A stretch of DNA of 64,000 nucleotides from Sphingobacterium sp. SGR-19 (GTDB lineage: Bacteria; Bacteroidota; Bacteroidia; Sphingobacteriales; Sphingobacteriaceae). The translations under genes were made by a program, and so were the position numbers. This document shows positions 1 to 7,843 of this stretch, piece by piece. Every line of letters starts with the position of its first letter. The first letter of the stretch is position 1. The notes under the pieces were generated by a model, which was given only the letters and a program-made list of their open reading frames with translations, was not told the origin of the DNA and searched no databases. Where the stretch lies: contig NZ_JAAKGS010000002.1 in assembly GCF_011043555.1 (NCBI RefSeq), forward strand, positions 744,001 through 808,000. Reading direction: 5' to 3'.

Positions 1-251
1 TGACACGCCCATTCATTGATGCGAATATGATGCCTATCTTAGGAATAATTGCCGATAAGCGGTATCTTGCTACAGGCTATGGGTTTCTAAATCTCTGCAG
101 CTGTATCGTTGGCGGTGTAGGTATATACGTGGCAGGCGCATTACGGGATGGACAGGTTAACCTCAATATTATCTTTCAAGTAGCAGCGCTAAGTATGATT
201 ATTTGTGCGTTTCTGTTGTTCCGCTTGAAATCGAAGACCGAAGGTGATTAA
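1..251 (+). CDS. MFS-type transporter, C-terminal fragment
   Basis: The reading frame is open from base 3 and ends in TAA at 249-251, so this is the 3' end of a gene starting before the window. The visible 82 or so residues show two hydrophobic stretches separated by short polar loops, with Gly-rich helices typical of the last two transmembrane segments of a major facilitator transporter, and a short basic cytoplasmic tail. It lies 17 bp upstream of an aldolase gene on the same strand, so it probably imports the substrate (a sugar or sugar acid) of the following catabolic operon. The substrate cannot be read from this fragment. Confidence 0.6.
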   Translation, partial: TRPFIDANMMPILGIIADKRYLATGYGFLNLCSCIVGGVGIYVAGALRDGQVNLNIIFQVAALSMIICAFLLFRLKSKTEGD

Positions 252-268
252 TTGAAATAAATAAAATA

Positions 269-1066
269 ATGAGAAGAAGCAAGATTTTGCAAAAATTACG
301 TGCTGGAGAGACAGCAAGTTGTTTTAAGATTAATCTAAAAGATACACAATCTGTAGAAATAGCGGCAATCAGTGGATTTGATTGTATATGGGTGGATTTG
401 GAACATATTGGGCAGGATTGGTCGACTATTGCTTCCCATGTTTGGGCGACAAAAGCGCATGATACAGACTTGATGGTAAGAGTCCCTAGAGGGGCTTACA
501 GCGATTATATTAAACCGTTGGAATTGGATGCTACGGGTATCATGGTTCCCCATGTTATGGGCGTGGAAGACGCGAAAAAAGTAATCCATACGGTACGGTT
601 TCATCCGCAAGGAAAGCGACCTATTGATGGTGGAAACGCAGATGGTGCGTATACGGCGATGGATTTCAATACCTATCTGGAAACGGCGAATCGAGAGCGT
701 TTTGTTGTGTTGCAGATCGAAGATCCCGAGCCTTTGGCTGAATTGGAAGAAATTGCGCAACTCGAAGGTTTTGATATGCTTTTTTTCGGGCCTGGTGATT
801 TCAGTCAAGGCATAGGTGCACCTGGACAATGGGATCATCCGTTGTTGATAGAAACACGCAAGCGTGTGGCGAAGGTAGCACGAAAAAATGGAAAATTTGC
901 AGGAACGGTAGGTTCGCCCGCGAATTTGCAGGAGCTTTTGGATATGGGATATGATTTTGTCAGTGTAGGTGCCGATGTAGTTGGATTAACCAACTATTGC
1001 CGAGATATAATGGGAGCATTTGGTGGATCTAAAGGGGATAAAGGTAAGTCTTATTTAGAGCAATAA
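269..1066 (+). CDS. HpcH/HpaI-family aldolase
   Basis: A 265-residue cytoplasmic protein of the HpcH/HpaI aldolase/citrate lyase family, which cleaves or forms 2-keto-3-deoxy acids with a divalent metal. Family residues are in place: the VDLEH motif with catalytic His at about 46, Arg71, metal ligands Glu151 (QIEDP) and Asp177 (GPGDFS). Length matches the family (250-270). The stop codon overlaps the ATG of the next gene by one base, implying translational coupling. In this context it probably performs the last carbon-carbon cleavage of a sugar-acid pathway, comparable to 2-keto-3-deoxy-L-rhamnonate or 2-dehydro-3-deoxyglucarate aldolase. The exact substrate is an inference that the sequence does not settle. 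Confidence 0.85.
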   Translation: MRRSKILQKLRAGETASCFKINLKDTQSVEIAAISGFDCIWVDLEHIGQDWSTIASHVWATKAHDTDLMVRVPRGAYSDYIKPLELDATGIMVPHVMGVEDAKKVIHTVRFHPQGKRPIDGGNADGAYTAMDFNTYLETANRERFVVLQIEDPEPLAELEEIAQLEGFDMLFFGPGDFSQGIGAPGQWDHPLLIETRKRVAKVARKNGKFAGTVGSPANLQELLDMGYDFVSVGADVVGLTNYCRDIMGAFGGSKGDKGKSYLEQ

Positions 1067-2010
1067 TGAAGAAAAGAATATTAGGACGAACGGGGTTGTC
1101 GGTTTCGGAAATTGCTTTTGGTGGTGTGGAAATAGGCATGCCCTATGGTTTAGGAGCACACGAGATGCCGGAGGAGGCATCTGCTATCCGACTTTTGCAG
1201 AAGGCTGTGGAATTAGGTATCAATTTCTTTGACACAGCAAGACATTATGGTGAAAGTGAACGACTGATGGGGTTGGCATTTGAAGGTATTCGTGATCAAG
1301 TTGTTTTGGCGACTAAATGTGTGCATTTTAAAAATGAAGAAGGGAATATTCCTTCCTATGGGGAACTCAAGACTATTGTTCATGAATCGTTGGAAGTTAG
1401 TTTGAAGAATTTGAAAACGGACTACGTGGATTTGTTCATGGTGCATTATGCGGATATGGATATCCTTCAAAATGACGATGTGATTCGTGTATTTTCAGAA
1501 ATACGGCAAGAAGGTCATGTTAAAAATATCGGAGTTTCGGTTTACAAAGTAGAAGAGACAGCTAAAGCCATACAGTCAGGTATTTGGGATACTATCCAGC
1601 TACCGTTTAACCTCATGGATCAGTCGCACGGCGATTGTTTTCAAGATGCTAGCGAGAAAGGCGTAGGTATTATTGTTCGCTCTGTGTTGATGCGTGGTAT
1701 GCTGACAGAACGTAAGTTTAAGATGCATGAAGCACTGAAAGAGGTAGAGAATTATCTAGAAGCTTATCGTACTATTGCGGAAACACATTTTCGCAATTTT
1801 CCGGAATATGCTACCAAGTTCGCTTTAAAACACCCGCAAGTATCTAGTGTATTAGTCGGGATTGATAAAGAGGAGTATTTGCAAGCTAGTATCCGTAATC
1901 TTGAAGGGGATGAACTTTCAACCGAAATTTTTGTACAATCAAAGCATATGCAATATCCCGATCCTTCATTTTTAAATCTTGCCGAATGGGATAGAAAGGG
2001 TTGGTTATGA
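1066..2010 (+). CDS. Aldo/keto reductase
   Basis: A 314-residue NAD(P)-dependent TIM-barrel oxidoreductase. The N-terminus has the LGRTGLxVSEIAFGG signature, and the catalytic tetrad is visible as Asp56, Tyr61 (FDTARHYG), Lys84 (ATK) and His127 (VHYAD). Resemblance is to the branch containing L-fucose/D-threo-aldose 1-dehydrogenases, which oxidise free sugars to lactones. Its start overlaps the aldolase stop (TAATGA) and its own stop overlaps the next ATG (ATGA), so three genes are coupled. Within a set of dehydrogenases ending in an aldolase, a role in sugar oxidation to a sugar acid is likely, but substrate and cofactor are not determinable here. Confidence 0.88.
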   Translation: MKKRILGRTGLSVSEIAFGGVEIGMPYGLGAHEMPEEASAIRLLQKAVELGINFFDTARHYGESERLMGLAFEGIRDQVVLATKCVHFKNEEGNIPSYGELKTIVHESLEVSLKNLKTDYVDLFMVHYADMDILQNDDVIRVFSEIRQEGHVKNIGVSVYKVEETAKAIQSGIWDTIQLPFNLMDQSHGDCFQDASEKGVGIIVRSVLMRGMLTERKFKMHEALKEVENYLEAYRTIAETHFRNFPEYATKFALKHPQVSSVLVGIDKEEYLQASIRNLEGDELSTEIFVQSKHMQYPDPSFLNLAEWDRKGWL

Positions 2011-2924
2011 TAAAGTTGGGGATAATGGGTATGAGTGAGGGGAATGCCCATCCTTATTCATGGTCCTCCATTATCAATGGACAGTTTGATGGGGATGAAA
2101 TTAGTAGGATAGGGTATCCGGCGGTCGCCTCCTATTTAGAGGCAAATAAAGATACATTAGGTATTTCTGATGTGATGGTCACGCATGTGTGGTGTCAGGA
2201 AAGGAAGATTTCGGAAAGTATAGCGCATTCATCCGGCATTACATATGTTGTCGATAATATAATGGATATGATAGGGGAGGTGGATGCGGTTATTTTAGGA
2301 CGTGACGATCCGGAAAATCATGTAGCCATGGCAACGCCGTTTGTGGAAGCAGGCGTTCCGATTTTTATAGACAAACCATTGGCTTATTCAAAGGATGATT
2401 TGGATTGGTTTGCTGCACAAGTGGAACAAGGGAACTTTATCATGTCTTGTTCATCTATGCGCTATGCAAATGAATGTCGTATTGCAAAACAGGAATTGCG
2501 AGCGTTGGGTAAAATCGAACTCGTAACGGCTGTAGGAAAGAAGGACTGGAAGAAGTATGGCATTCATATGTTGGAAGCTGTTTTTAGTGTGCTGGACGAT
2601 CCGCGTCCCATCAGTGTACAACATATCGGCAAACCAGATAAAGAAATTGTACATGTCCGGTTGGAAGATGAAACGGATGTGATGTTACATCTGTATCAAC
2701 ATATTTCCGGAACTTTTCAAGTGACATTTTTCGGGCAACAGGGATGGAAGTTAGTGGATATTCGCAATTCCTATTCCATGTTTCGGGACAATATAATCGA
2801 GTTTGTGCGTTCGGTTCAGGAGGGAAAACCTCGGTTGGATTTTAAAAAGACACAGCAATTGATGACGGTACTGATTTGCGCGAAGGAGAGCTACGACCAA
2901 GGAGGAAGAGTTGTTTTATTATAA
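2007..2924 (+). CDS. Gfo/Idh/MocA-family oxidoreductase
   Basis: A 305-residue NAD(P)-dependent sugar or polyol dehydrogenase. The start chosen is the ATG at 2007, which overlaps the preceding TGA (ATGA); a TTG two codons upstream is less likely. The N-terminal Rossmann fold begins LGIMGMSEGN and the characteristic [ED]KP motif appears as FIDKPLA near residue 125. The first turn deviates from the classic GxGxxG, having GMSEG. The C-terminal half fits the family's beta-sheet substrate domain but is short. Coupled to the aldo/keto reductase, and 56 bp before the SDR gene. Probably one redox step in the same sugar pathway; direction and substrate unknown. Confidence 0.82.
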   Translation: MIKLGIMGMSEGNAHPYSWSSIINGQFDGDEISRIGYPAVASYLEANKDTLGISDVMVTHVWCQERKISESIAHSSGITYVVDNIMDMIGEVDAVILGRDDPENHVAMATPFVEAGVPIFIDKPLAYSKDDLDWFAAQVEQGNFIMSCSSMRYANECRIAKQELRALGKIELVTAVGKKDWKKYGIHMLEAVFSVLDDPRPISVQHIGKPDKEIVHVRLEDETDVMLHLYQHISGTFQVTFFGQQGWKLVDIRNSYSMFRDNIIEFVRSVQEGKPRLDFKKTQQLMTVLICAKESYDQGGRVVLL

Positions 2925-2980
2925 TGTAAAGTGATTGTGCACCAGCGGAGTGGCGGGATAAACTATTTTATTGTAAAAAG

Positions 2981-3760
2981 ATGAACGTAAAAGAACTATT
3001 TAGCTTAAAGGACAAGGTTATTGTGGTTACCGGTGGATCGGGCAACTATGGGAAGTGCATTGTCGAAGGTCTCGCGGAAGCGGACGCTACCGTTATTACC
3101 ACCTCCCGTAATTTGCAGCGGGCAGAGGCTACGGCGGCAGGGTTCAGAGAGCGTGGCTTGGAGGTTCATGCTGTAGCAGTGGATCAGGACGATTACGAAT
3201 CGATGTTGGCATTAAAGAGCACTATTTTGGTGCGTTACGGCAGATTGGATGGTTTCGTTAACAATGCGGTTTCCCGCCCTGTTAACGGATACTATGCACC
3301 TATCGAACAGTTTGAAGCGTCTATGCGCTCTAATGCAACGGGTATGTTTTTTTTGCTACGTGAATTAAGCGATTTGATTATGCAATCAGGCGGAGGAAGT
3401 GTGGTAAGTATCGCATCCATGATGGGGATGAAGGGACCCGACTTGAGCAATTATGAAGGAACAGTGGGCATGGGGGACCTGCCTGCCGACTACTTCTTTC
3501 ACAATGCTGGATTGATTAACCTATCGCGTTATATGACCAAAATGTTGGCGGGTAAAAATATACGGTTTAATTGTATTAGTCCGGGTGGATTATTCAATGA
3601 CCAGCCGGAACAGTTTGTGACGAACTATTGTAAAAAAGTGCCGTTAGGGAGAATGGCCAATGCCGATGATATTAAAGGATTGGCTGTCTTATTGATGTCA
3701 AAGGCTGGCGAATATATCAACGGTGAAAATATACTGTTGGATGGTGGTTTGAATGCTTAA
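2981..3760 (+). CDS. Short-chain dehydrogenase/reductase with Asn at the catalytic Lys position
   Basis: A 259-residue SDR resembling gluconate 5-dehydrogenase-like proteins. The Rossmann turn is TGGSGNYG (18-24 region), the NNA motif is at 94-96, the catalytic Ser is near 143-146 and the catalytic Tyr is Tyr171. The expected YxxxK reads Y-F-F-H-N, so the Lys is Asn175, encoded by AAT at 3503-3505, one base from AAA/AAG. The Lys lowers the Tyr pKa and binds the ribose, so activity is probably weak or altered, or the protein has another role. The ending (GENILLDGG) is standard. It closes the operon and its stop overlaps the convergent regulator's stop by 3-4 bases. Confidence 0.85.
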   Translation: MNVKELFSLKDKVIVVTGGSGNYGKCIVEGLAEADATVITTSRNLQRAEATAAGFRERGLEVHAVAVDQDDYESMLALKSTILVRYGRLDGFVNNAVSRPVNGYYAPIEQFEASMRSNATGMFFLLRELSDLIMQSGGGSVVSIASMMGMKGPDLSNYEGTVGMGDLPADYFFHNAGLINLSRYMTKMLAGKNIRFNCISPGGLFNDQPEQFVTNYCKKVPLGRMANADDIKGLAVLLMSKAGEYINGENILLDGGLNA

Positions 3761-4638
3761 GCAATCATCGGCTCCGCTTCCAACGCCTTCCTATATTCTT
3801 TTGGCGTCATATCTTTAAGCCTTTTAAACTGCCGGTTGAAATTCGCTAAGTTGTTGAAACCACATTCATAGGCTACCGATATAATCGTTTTATCCCGATC
3901 CGCCAAAAGCTTGCACACATGACCAATACGTATCGCGTTCAGGTATTCTACAAAGGTCATCCTAAAGTGTTCTTTGAAGAAATTGCAGAAGGTTGTAGTC
4001 GCCATATTGGCTTGGTCAGCGACTTCTTTGAGGGTGATATCCCGATGGAAGTTACGTAGGATATATTCCGTTATTTTACTGAACCTATCGGAATACATAT
4101 CTCTGGTGTTTTCCATGTAGGACGGACTGGCAAGAGGTTCATATTCCGAACTATTGGCAAGAATATCAAATATTTCGAAAAGAGAAGAAAGTCGTTTCAA
4201 TCCATTTTGAAGAGGCATGTCATTCATAATTTTTGTAATCCGATAACGCGTGTGTCCTAAGATAACCAGTCCTCTGTTGGAAAGATTAAGTATTTTTTTT
4301 AAAGATTCTGCCTCCGGTAGGTTGAAAAAGTTTTCGCCTAGGAAATCTTCCAGAAAGTGTACGACTACAGCATCAGCAGTTTCCGTATTTTCTTTTTCGA
4401 AATATTTCTGATCGTTTACCCATACATGTGGAAGAGAAGGTCCCATGAGTACTAGATCCCCTTCTAAGAATGTACCGATATGATCGCCAACCATACGACG
4501 GCCACTACTTTTGTTAACCAGGACAAACTCATATTCCGGATGATAATGCCAAGGACAAGGAAAGTACAGACCTTGCTCCTTGAATACGATGAATGATTTG
4601 TCAAACTCTTTTGGTAATCTATATTCTACGGCTTTCAT
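3757..4638 (-). CDS. AraC-family transcriptional regulator with N-terminal cupin
   Basis: A 293-residue regulator. Residues about 20-110 resemble the AraC-type cupin ligand domain (PCPWHYHPEYEFVLV, with clustered His and Glu), and residues about 190-285 hold the two AraC helix-turn-helix motifs, including the conserved FNNLANFNRQFKRLKDMTPKEYR segment. It is convergent with the SDR gene and overlaps its stop codon. It is the likely regulator of the aldolase/dehydrogenase operon, sensing a sugar or sugar acid, but its own promoter region (4639-4820) is separated from that operon, so direct control of that operon is an inference from adjacency only. Confidence 0.88.
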   Translation of the reverse strand: MKAVEYRLPKEFDKSFIVFKEQGLYFPCPWHYHPEYEFVLVNKSSGRRMVGDHIGTFLEGDLVLMGPSLPHVWVNDQKYFEKENTETADAVVVHFLEDFLGENFFNLPEAESLKKILNLSNRGLVILGHTRYRITKIMNDMPLQNGLKRLSSLFEIFDILANSSEYEPLASPSYMENTRDMYSDRFSKITEYILRNFHRDITLKEVADQANMATTTFCNFFKEHFRMTFVEYLNAIRIGHVCKLLADRDKTIISVAYECGFNNLANFNRQFKRLKDMTPKEYRKALEAEPMIA

Positions 4639-4821
4639 AATGTTTGTTTATGTGGTGTGTGATACTAATTTACATCTTTTGCGCCGATAAAACAACAATC
4701 AAAAGTTGCTTTTGAAAAATAAGATCATACATATAAAAAAATCTATCATAATTCATTCGGCGGTGCATCATTTTAAAATGTTCAGATTGTACGAAACCAT
4801 AAAATTTTGGTATTTTTGTAT

Positions 4822-5097
4822 ATGATTTCAAAATGGACACCCTTTTTGGTTATAGTGACTGTGGTCATGTTGGGGGTTTTATGCTGCACCGAGGTATCTG
4901 CCCAATGTGCTATGTGTTCCTTAAACGCGGAAAACAGTGCAGCTAACGGTAACACACAAGGCAAAGGTCTGAATGACGGCATCCTCTTCTTATTGGCTAT
5001 TCCCTATTTGATTGCGATAGGAATCGGTATATTATGGTATAAAAAATATCGTAAAAACAATTCGAAAAAAGTTTCACCGTTCGGAGAACAAATCTAA
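4822..5097 (+). CDS. Small membrane protein with CAMC motif
   Basis: A 91-residue protein. The ATG at 4822 is chosen over an upstream TTG at 4807, because the N-terminus MISKWTPFLVIVTVVMLGVL then forms a signal peptide ending near SAQ. The mature part begins with CAMC, a two-Cys motif, then a polar Asn/Gly-rich stretch, one transmembrane helix (about 60-77) and a basic tail. Similar small proteins with a QCAMC motif are common in Bacteroidota and have no established function as far as I know. The Cys pair could bind metal or form a disulfide. It lies 4 bp before the DUF983 gene and is probably cotranscribed with it. Confidence 0.7.
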   Translation: MISKWTPFLVIVTVVMLGVLCCTEVSAQCAMCSLNAENSAANGNTQGKGLNDGILFLLAIPYLIAIGIGILWYKKYRKNNSKKVSPFGEQI

Positions 5098-5101
5098 TTA
5101 C

Positions 5102-5503
5102 ATGGCGACATCTAGGTTTACAGCGATGGTGCAATCTAAATGCCCGAAGTGTAGGATTGGGAAGGTATTTGAGGGTCCCGTATATGGCTTTAAAAAGCAG
5201 AAGATGCCTGAACATTGCCCCCATTGCGGATTAAAGTTTGAGGTAGAACCAGGTTACTTTTATGCCGCTATGTACGTGAGCTATGCTTTTTCTGTTGGAG
5301 AGGTGGTTACGTTGGGTTTAGCAACTGCTATGTTGACGAAAAGTGAATCGCCTTGGGTATATGTTTCTGTTCTTTTTGCGGCCATATTGATCTTTGCACC
5401 TTTTAACCTTCGATATTCTCGCTTGGTGTTATTGCATTACCTTTCGCCCAAAATCGTATACAACCCATTTTACCAAGAGGCATTAGATAAAGGAATGGAT
5501 TAA
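5102..5503 (+). CDS. DUF983 family membrane protein
   Basis: A 133-residue protein of the DUF983 family. A zinc-ribbon-like N-terminus has two Cys pairs (CPKC at 14-17, CPHC near 39-42), the first followed by the conserved RxGKxF segment, and precedes the motif EPGYFYAAMYVSYA. Two transmembrane segments follow (about 60-80 and 86-105), and the tail has the YSR..LHYL pattern. In alphaproteobacteria some relatives sit near cytochrome oxidase genes, but a molecular function is not established. Here it follows a small CAMC membrane protein by 4 bp. The two Cys-bearing membrane proteins may act together; that is a guess from spacing. Confidence 0.85.
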   Translation: MATSRFTAMVQSKCPKCRIGKVFEGPVYGFKKQKMPEHCPHCGLKFEVEPGYFYAAMYVSYAFSVGEVVTLGLATAMLTKSESPWVYVSVLFAAILIFAPFNLRYSRLVLLHYLSPKIVYNPFYQEALDKGMD

Positions 5504-5517
5504 CTCTTGTTAATCCG

Positions 5518-5808
5518 TTACTCCAACGACAGATATTGCATTTTGCTTTCAAAAATAAAAGCTTTCTCCGCGTGATGAGCAATCAGGTACGCTTGCAATT
5601 CGGCCACTACATCCTCTTGAAACTTGACGATCGCGATGTCATCTGTAGCGAGAAGCTGTATACAATATGTATTGCCTTCATGTGGAGAATCCAACATTTT
5701 CAAAAACTTTATTTCGTAAGAACTTGTGCGCAAGTAAGACTTAAGCCAATCGACCACCTGTTCATGGCTACTGTCCTCAACAATAATGGAAATGTTATAT
5801 AGAATCAT
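5518..5808 (-). CDS. DUF4286 family protein
   Basis: A 96-residue cytoplasmic protein that begins MILYNISIIVEDS, the usual DUF4286 start; the ATG at 5806-5808 is preferred to a TTG two codons upstream. Central residues GNTYCIQLLATD and the rest predict a small alpha/beta (ferredoxin-like) fold. DUF4286 proteins are widespread single-copy genes in Bacteroidota, with no known function. The gene converges with the DUF983 gene and is transcribed away from the S9-like gene, from which it is separated by about 140 bp. Confidence 0.8.
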   Translation of the reverse strand: MILYNISIIVEDSSHEQVVDWLKSYLRTSSYEIKFLKMLDSPHEGNTYCIQLLATDDIAIVKFQEDVVAELQAYLIAHHAEKAFIFESKMQYLSLE

Positions 5809-5948
5809 GCACAAAGATACAAGATTGGAATTGGAAGTTATACGTTAGGAATTGGAAAAGATCACGCATAAGAGATGTAAAAATAAGGTTGCAGATGTCA
5901 TATTTCATAAAAAAATAACAATATTTGAAACCGGAATAGGATTGGAAT

Positions 5949-7838
5949 ATGTTTAGATTTTTGCTTTGGACATTTGTAGTGTGTTTGTTTGTCGTCTCAG
6001 TTTCGTGTGGAAGTAAGCAAAATACGGACAAATTAATCCCTATTGAAGATTTTTTCGTAAAACCAGAAAAGAGTAACTTCAAAATATCCCCAGATGGTCG
6101 TCGGATTGCTTATCTGGGAGTAGATGACCACTGTCGAAATATCTTTGTTTTGGATTTACAGGAGAAGAGCAAATCAAAACAACTTACGTATCAGTCGGAT
6201 ATGAATGTTCAGTATTTCTTCTGGGCTTCCGATTCTTTAATAGTATATTCCAATAGCCATTCACCACAAGACAGTCTGCGCATTTATAGCATTTTTGTCG
6301 ATTCTGAAAGAACTACACCATTATTGCCAGTTAAGAACGCACGATTACGTTGGTTGGCGCCACATACACTTCATGATAATTATTTGCTTGCCACCTTGAA
6401 CAACCGTGATTCAACTGTATTTGATTTGTATAAAATTTTTGTAGATGGCTCTGCTCCACAATTGCTAATACGTAATCCTGGCAATATCTCTAAATGGTTT
6501 GCTTCGCCAGACGGAAAAGTGAGATTGGCGATGACTAATGACAGCGTGCAAGAAAGCATCTTGTATAGAACCGATGAAAATATGCCTTTTCAGCAGATCG
6601 CCCATACAGATTATCAAACATCGATAAGACCTTTAGGATTTGTTAAGGATTCCCATACCCATATTTATGCCTTGTCTAACGAAAATAGGGATAGATTGTC
6701 GCTAGTAGAGTACAATGTTTCTACCGGAGAAGAAGAACGGTTAATATTTGAACACTCCGAGGTAGACCTTCAACCGGTCGGATATTCCGACCATTTGCAG
6801 GAGCTCATTTTTAGCCAGTATACTATTAATAAGGTAAAACAACATTTCTTTCATCAAACCTTTCAGCGACATTTCGACAAACTGTCTGCTAAATTTGGTA
6901 ACCAATCCATTGATATTTTGGACACTGACACAAGCATGCGTCATTGGATTGTTAAAGTTTATACCGATGTACATGCAGGCGGGATCTATCATTATAATGT
7001 ATTAGCCGATACAGCTATATTGCTGGAGGAAATGAATCCCAAATTATCAAGGGCAAACTTGTCTCCAAAAGAACCGGTTAGCTTTCAAAGTCGAGATGGT
7101 TTAACATTGCATGGCTATCTTACCTATCCATTGACCGGGAAACGGGAAACGTTGCCGGTGGTGGTGTTGGTACATGATGGGCCAAACCGTCGCGAAACAA
7201 GTGACTTTGATGCCGAAGTACAATTTTTAGCGAATAGAGGTTATCTGGTTTTCCAATTAAACTATCGAGGGTCGTCCGGTTATGGAAAAAAGTTTTGGGC
7301 CGCGGGTTTCAAAGAATGGGGAGGAAAGATACAAGCTGATATGATTGACGGCGTTACCTGGTTGATACATCAGGGAATCGTTGACAAAAATAGGGTAGCC
7401 ATCATGGGAAGTGGTTTTGGAGGCTATTCGGCTCTACATGCGGCTACCTATAACTCGTCCTTCTACAAGTGTGCTATCTCCATGTCGGGATACACGAATC
7501 TCTTTACATATTTTAGAGAGATACCACCTCACCATCAACAGTATGTTCGTTTATTTTACAATATCATAGGTAATCCGAGTAAGGAATATGAGCTGTTTAA
7601 AGCAATATCTCCTGTTTTTCATGCCGATAAAGTAAAGATTCCGGTGCTTTTTGCACAAGGCGGAAAAGATAGATTTAGTTCGCTGACGGATGCAAACCAA
7701 TTTGTACAAAAATTGAAAAACAATAACGTGCCGATTAAGTATATATATAGAGAAGAGGAGGGGCGACGATTTAGAAACGAAGAGAATATTATAAACTATT
7801 ATCAAGAAGTAGAGGCCTTTTTGAAGCAGTATCTATAA
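5949..7838 (+). CDS. S9-type peptidase-like lipoprotein lacking catalytic Ser and His
   Basis: A 629-residue protein with a lipoprotein signal (VVSVSCGSK, acylated Cys about 20), a beta-propeller-like N-terminal half (about 30-350) and an alpha/beta-hydrolase C-terminal domain (about 370-629) of prolyl-oligopeptidase type. The fold motifs are clear (NYRGSSGYG, W..GGKIQADM). However, the nucleophile motif that is GGSYGGY in active members is GSGFGGY here, so the Ser position is Gly489, with a Ser only at 488. The expected EGHGF His is EGRRF (Arg606). Asp574 (GKD) remains. Two of three catalytic residues are missing, so it is probably a non-hydrolytic periplasmic protein. It stands 5 bp before the histidine kinase gene and may be part of its sensory system. 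Confidence 0.85.
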   Translation: MFRFLLWTFVVCLFVVSVSCGSKQNTDKLIPIEDFFVKPEKSNFKISPDGRRIAYLGVDDHCRNIFVLDLQEKSKSKQLTYQSDMNVQYFFWASDSLIVYSNSHSPQDSLRIYSIFVDSERTTPLLPVKNARLRWLAPHTLHDNYLLATLNNRDSTVFDLYKIFVDGSAPQLLIRNPGNISKWFASPDGKVRLAMTNDSVQESILYRTDENMPFQQIAHTDYQTSIRPLGFVKDSHTHIYALSNENRDRLSLVEYNVSTGEEERLIFEHSEVDLQPVGYSDHLQELIFSQYTINKVKQHFFHQTFQRHFDKLSAKFGNQSIDILDTDTSMRHWIVKVYTDVHAGGIYHYNVLADTAILLEEMNPKLSRANLSPKEPVSFQSRDGLTLHGYLTYPLTGKRETLPVVVLVHDGPNRRETSDFDAEVQFLANRGYLVFQLNYRGSSGYGKKFWAAGFKEWGGKIQADMIDGVTWLIHQGIVDKNRVAIMGSGFGGYSALHAATYNSSFYKCAISMSGYTNLFTYFREIPPHHQQYVRLFYNIIGNPSKEYELFKAISPVFHADKVKIPVLFAQGGKDRFSSLTDANQFVQKLKNNNVPIKYIYREEEGRRFRNEENIINYYQEVEAFLKQYL

Positions 7839-7843
7839 GCAGC

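Noticed and set aside
4811-4818. TATTTTTG as the -7 promoter box of the small CAMC protein gene
   Set aside because: It ends 3 bases before the ATG, so transcription would start inside the coding sequence; probably chance in A/T-rich DNA.
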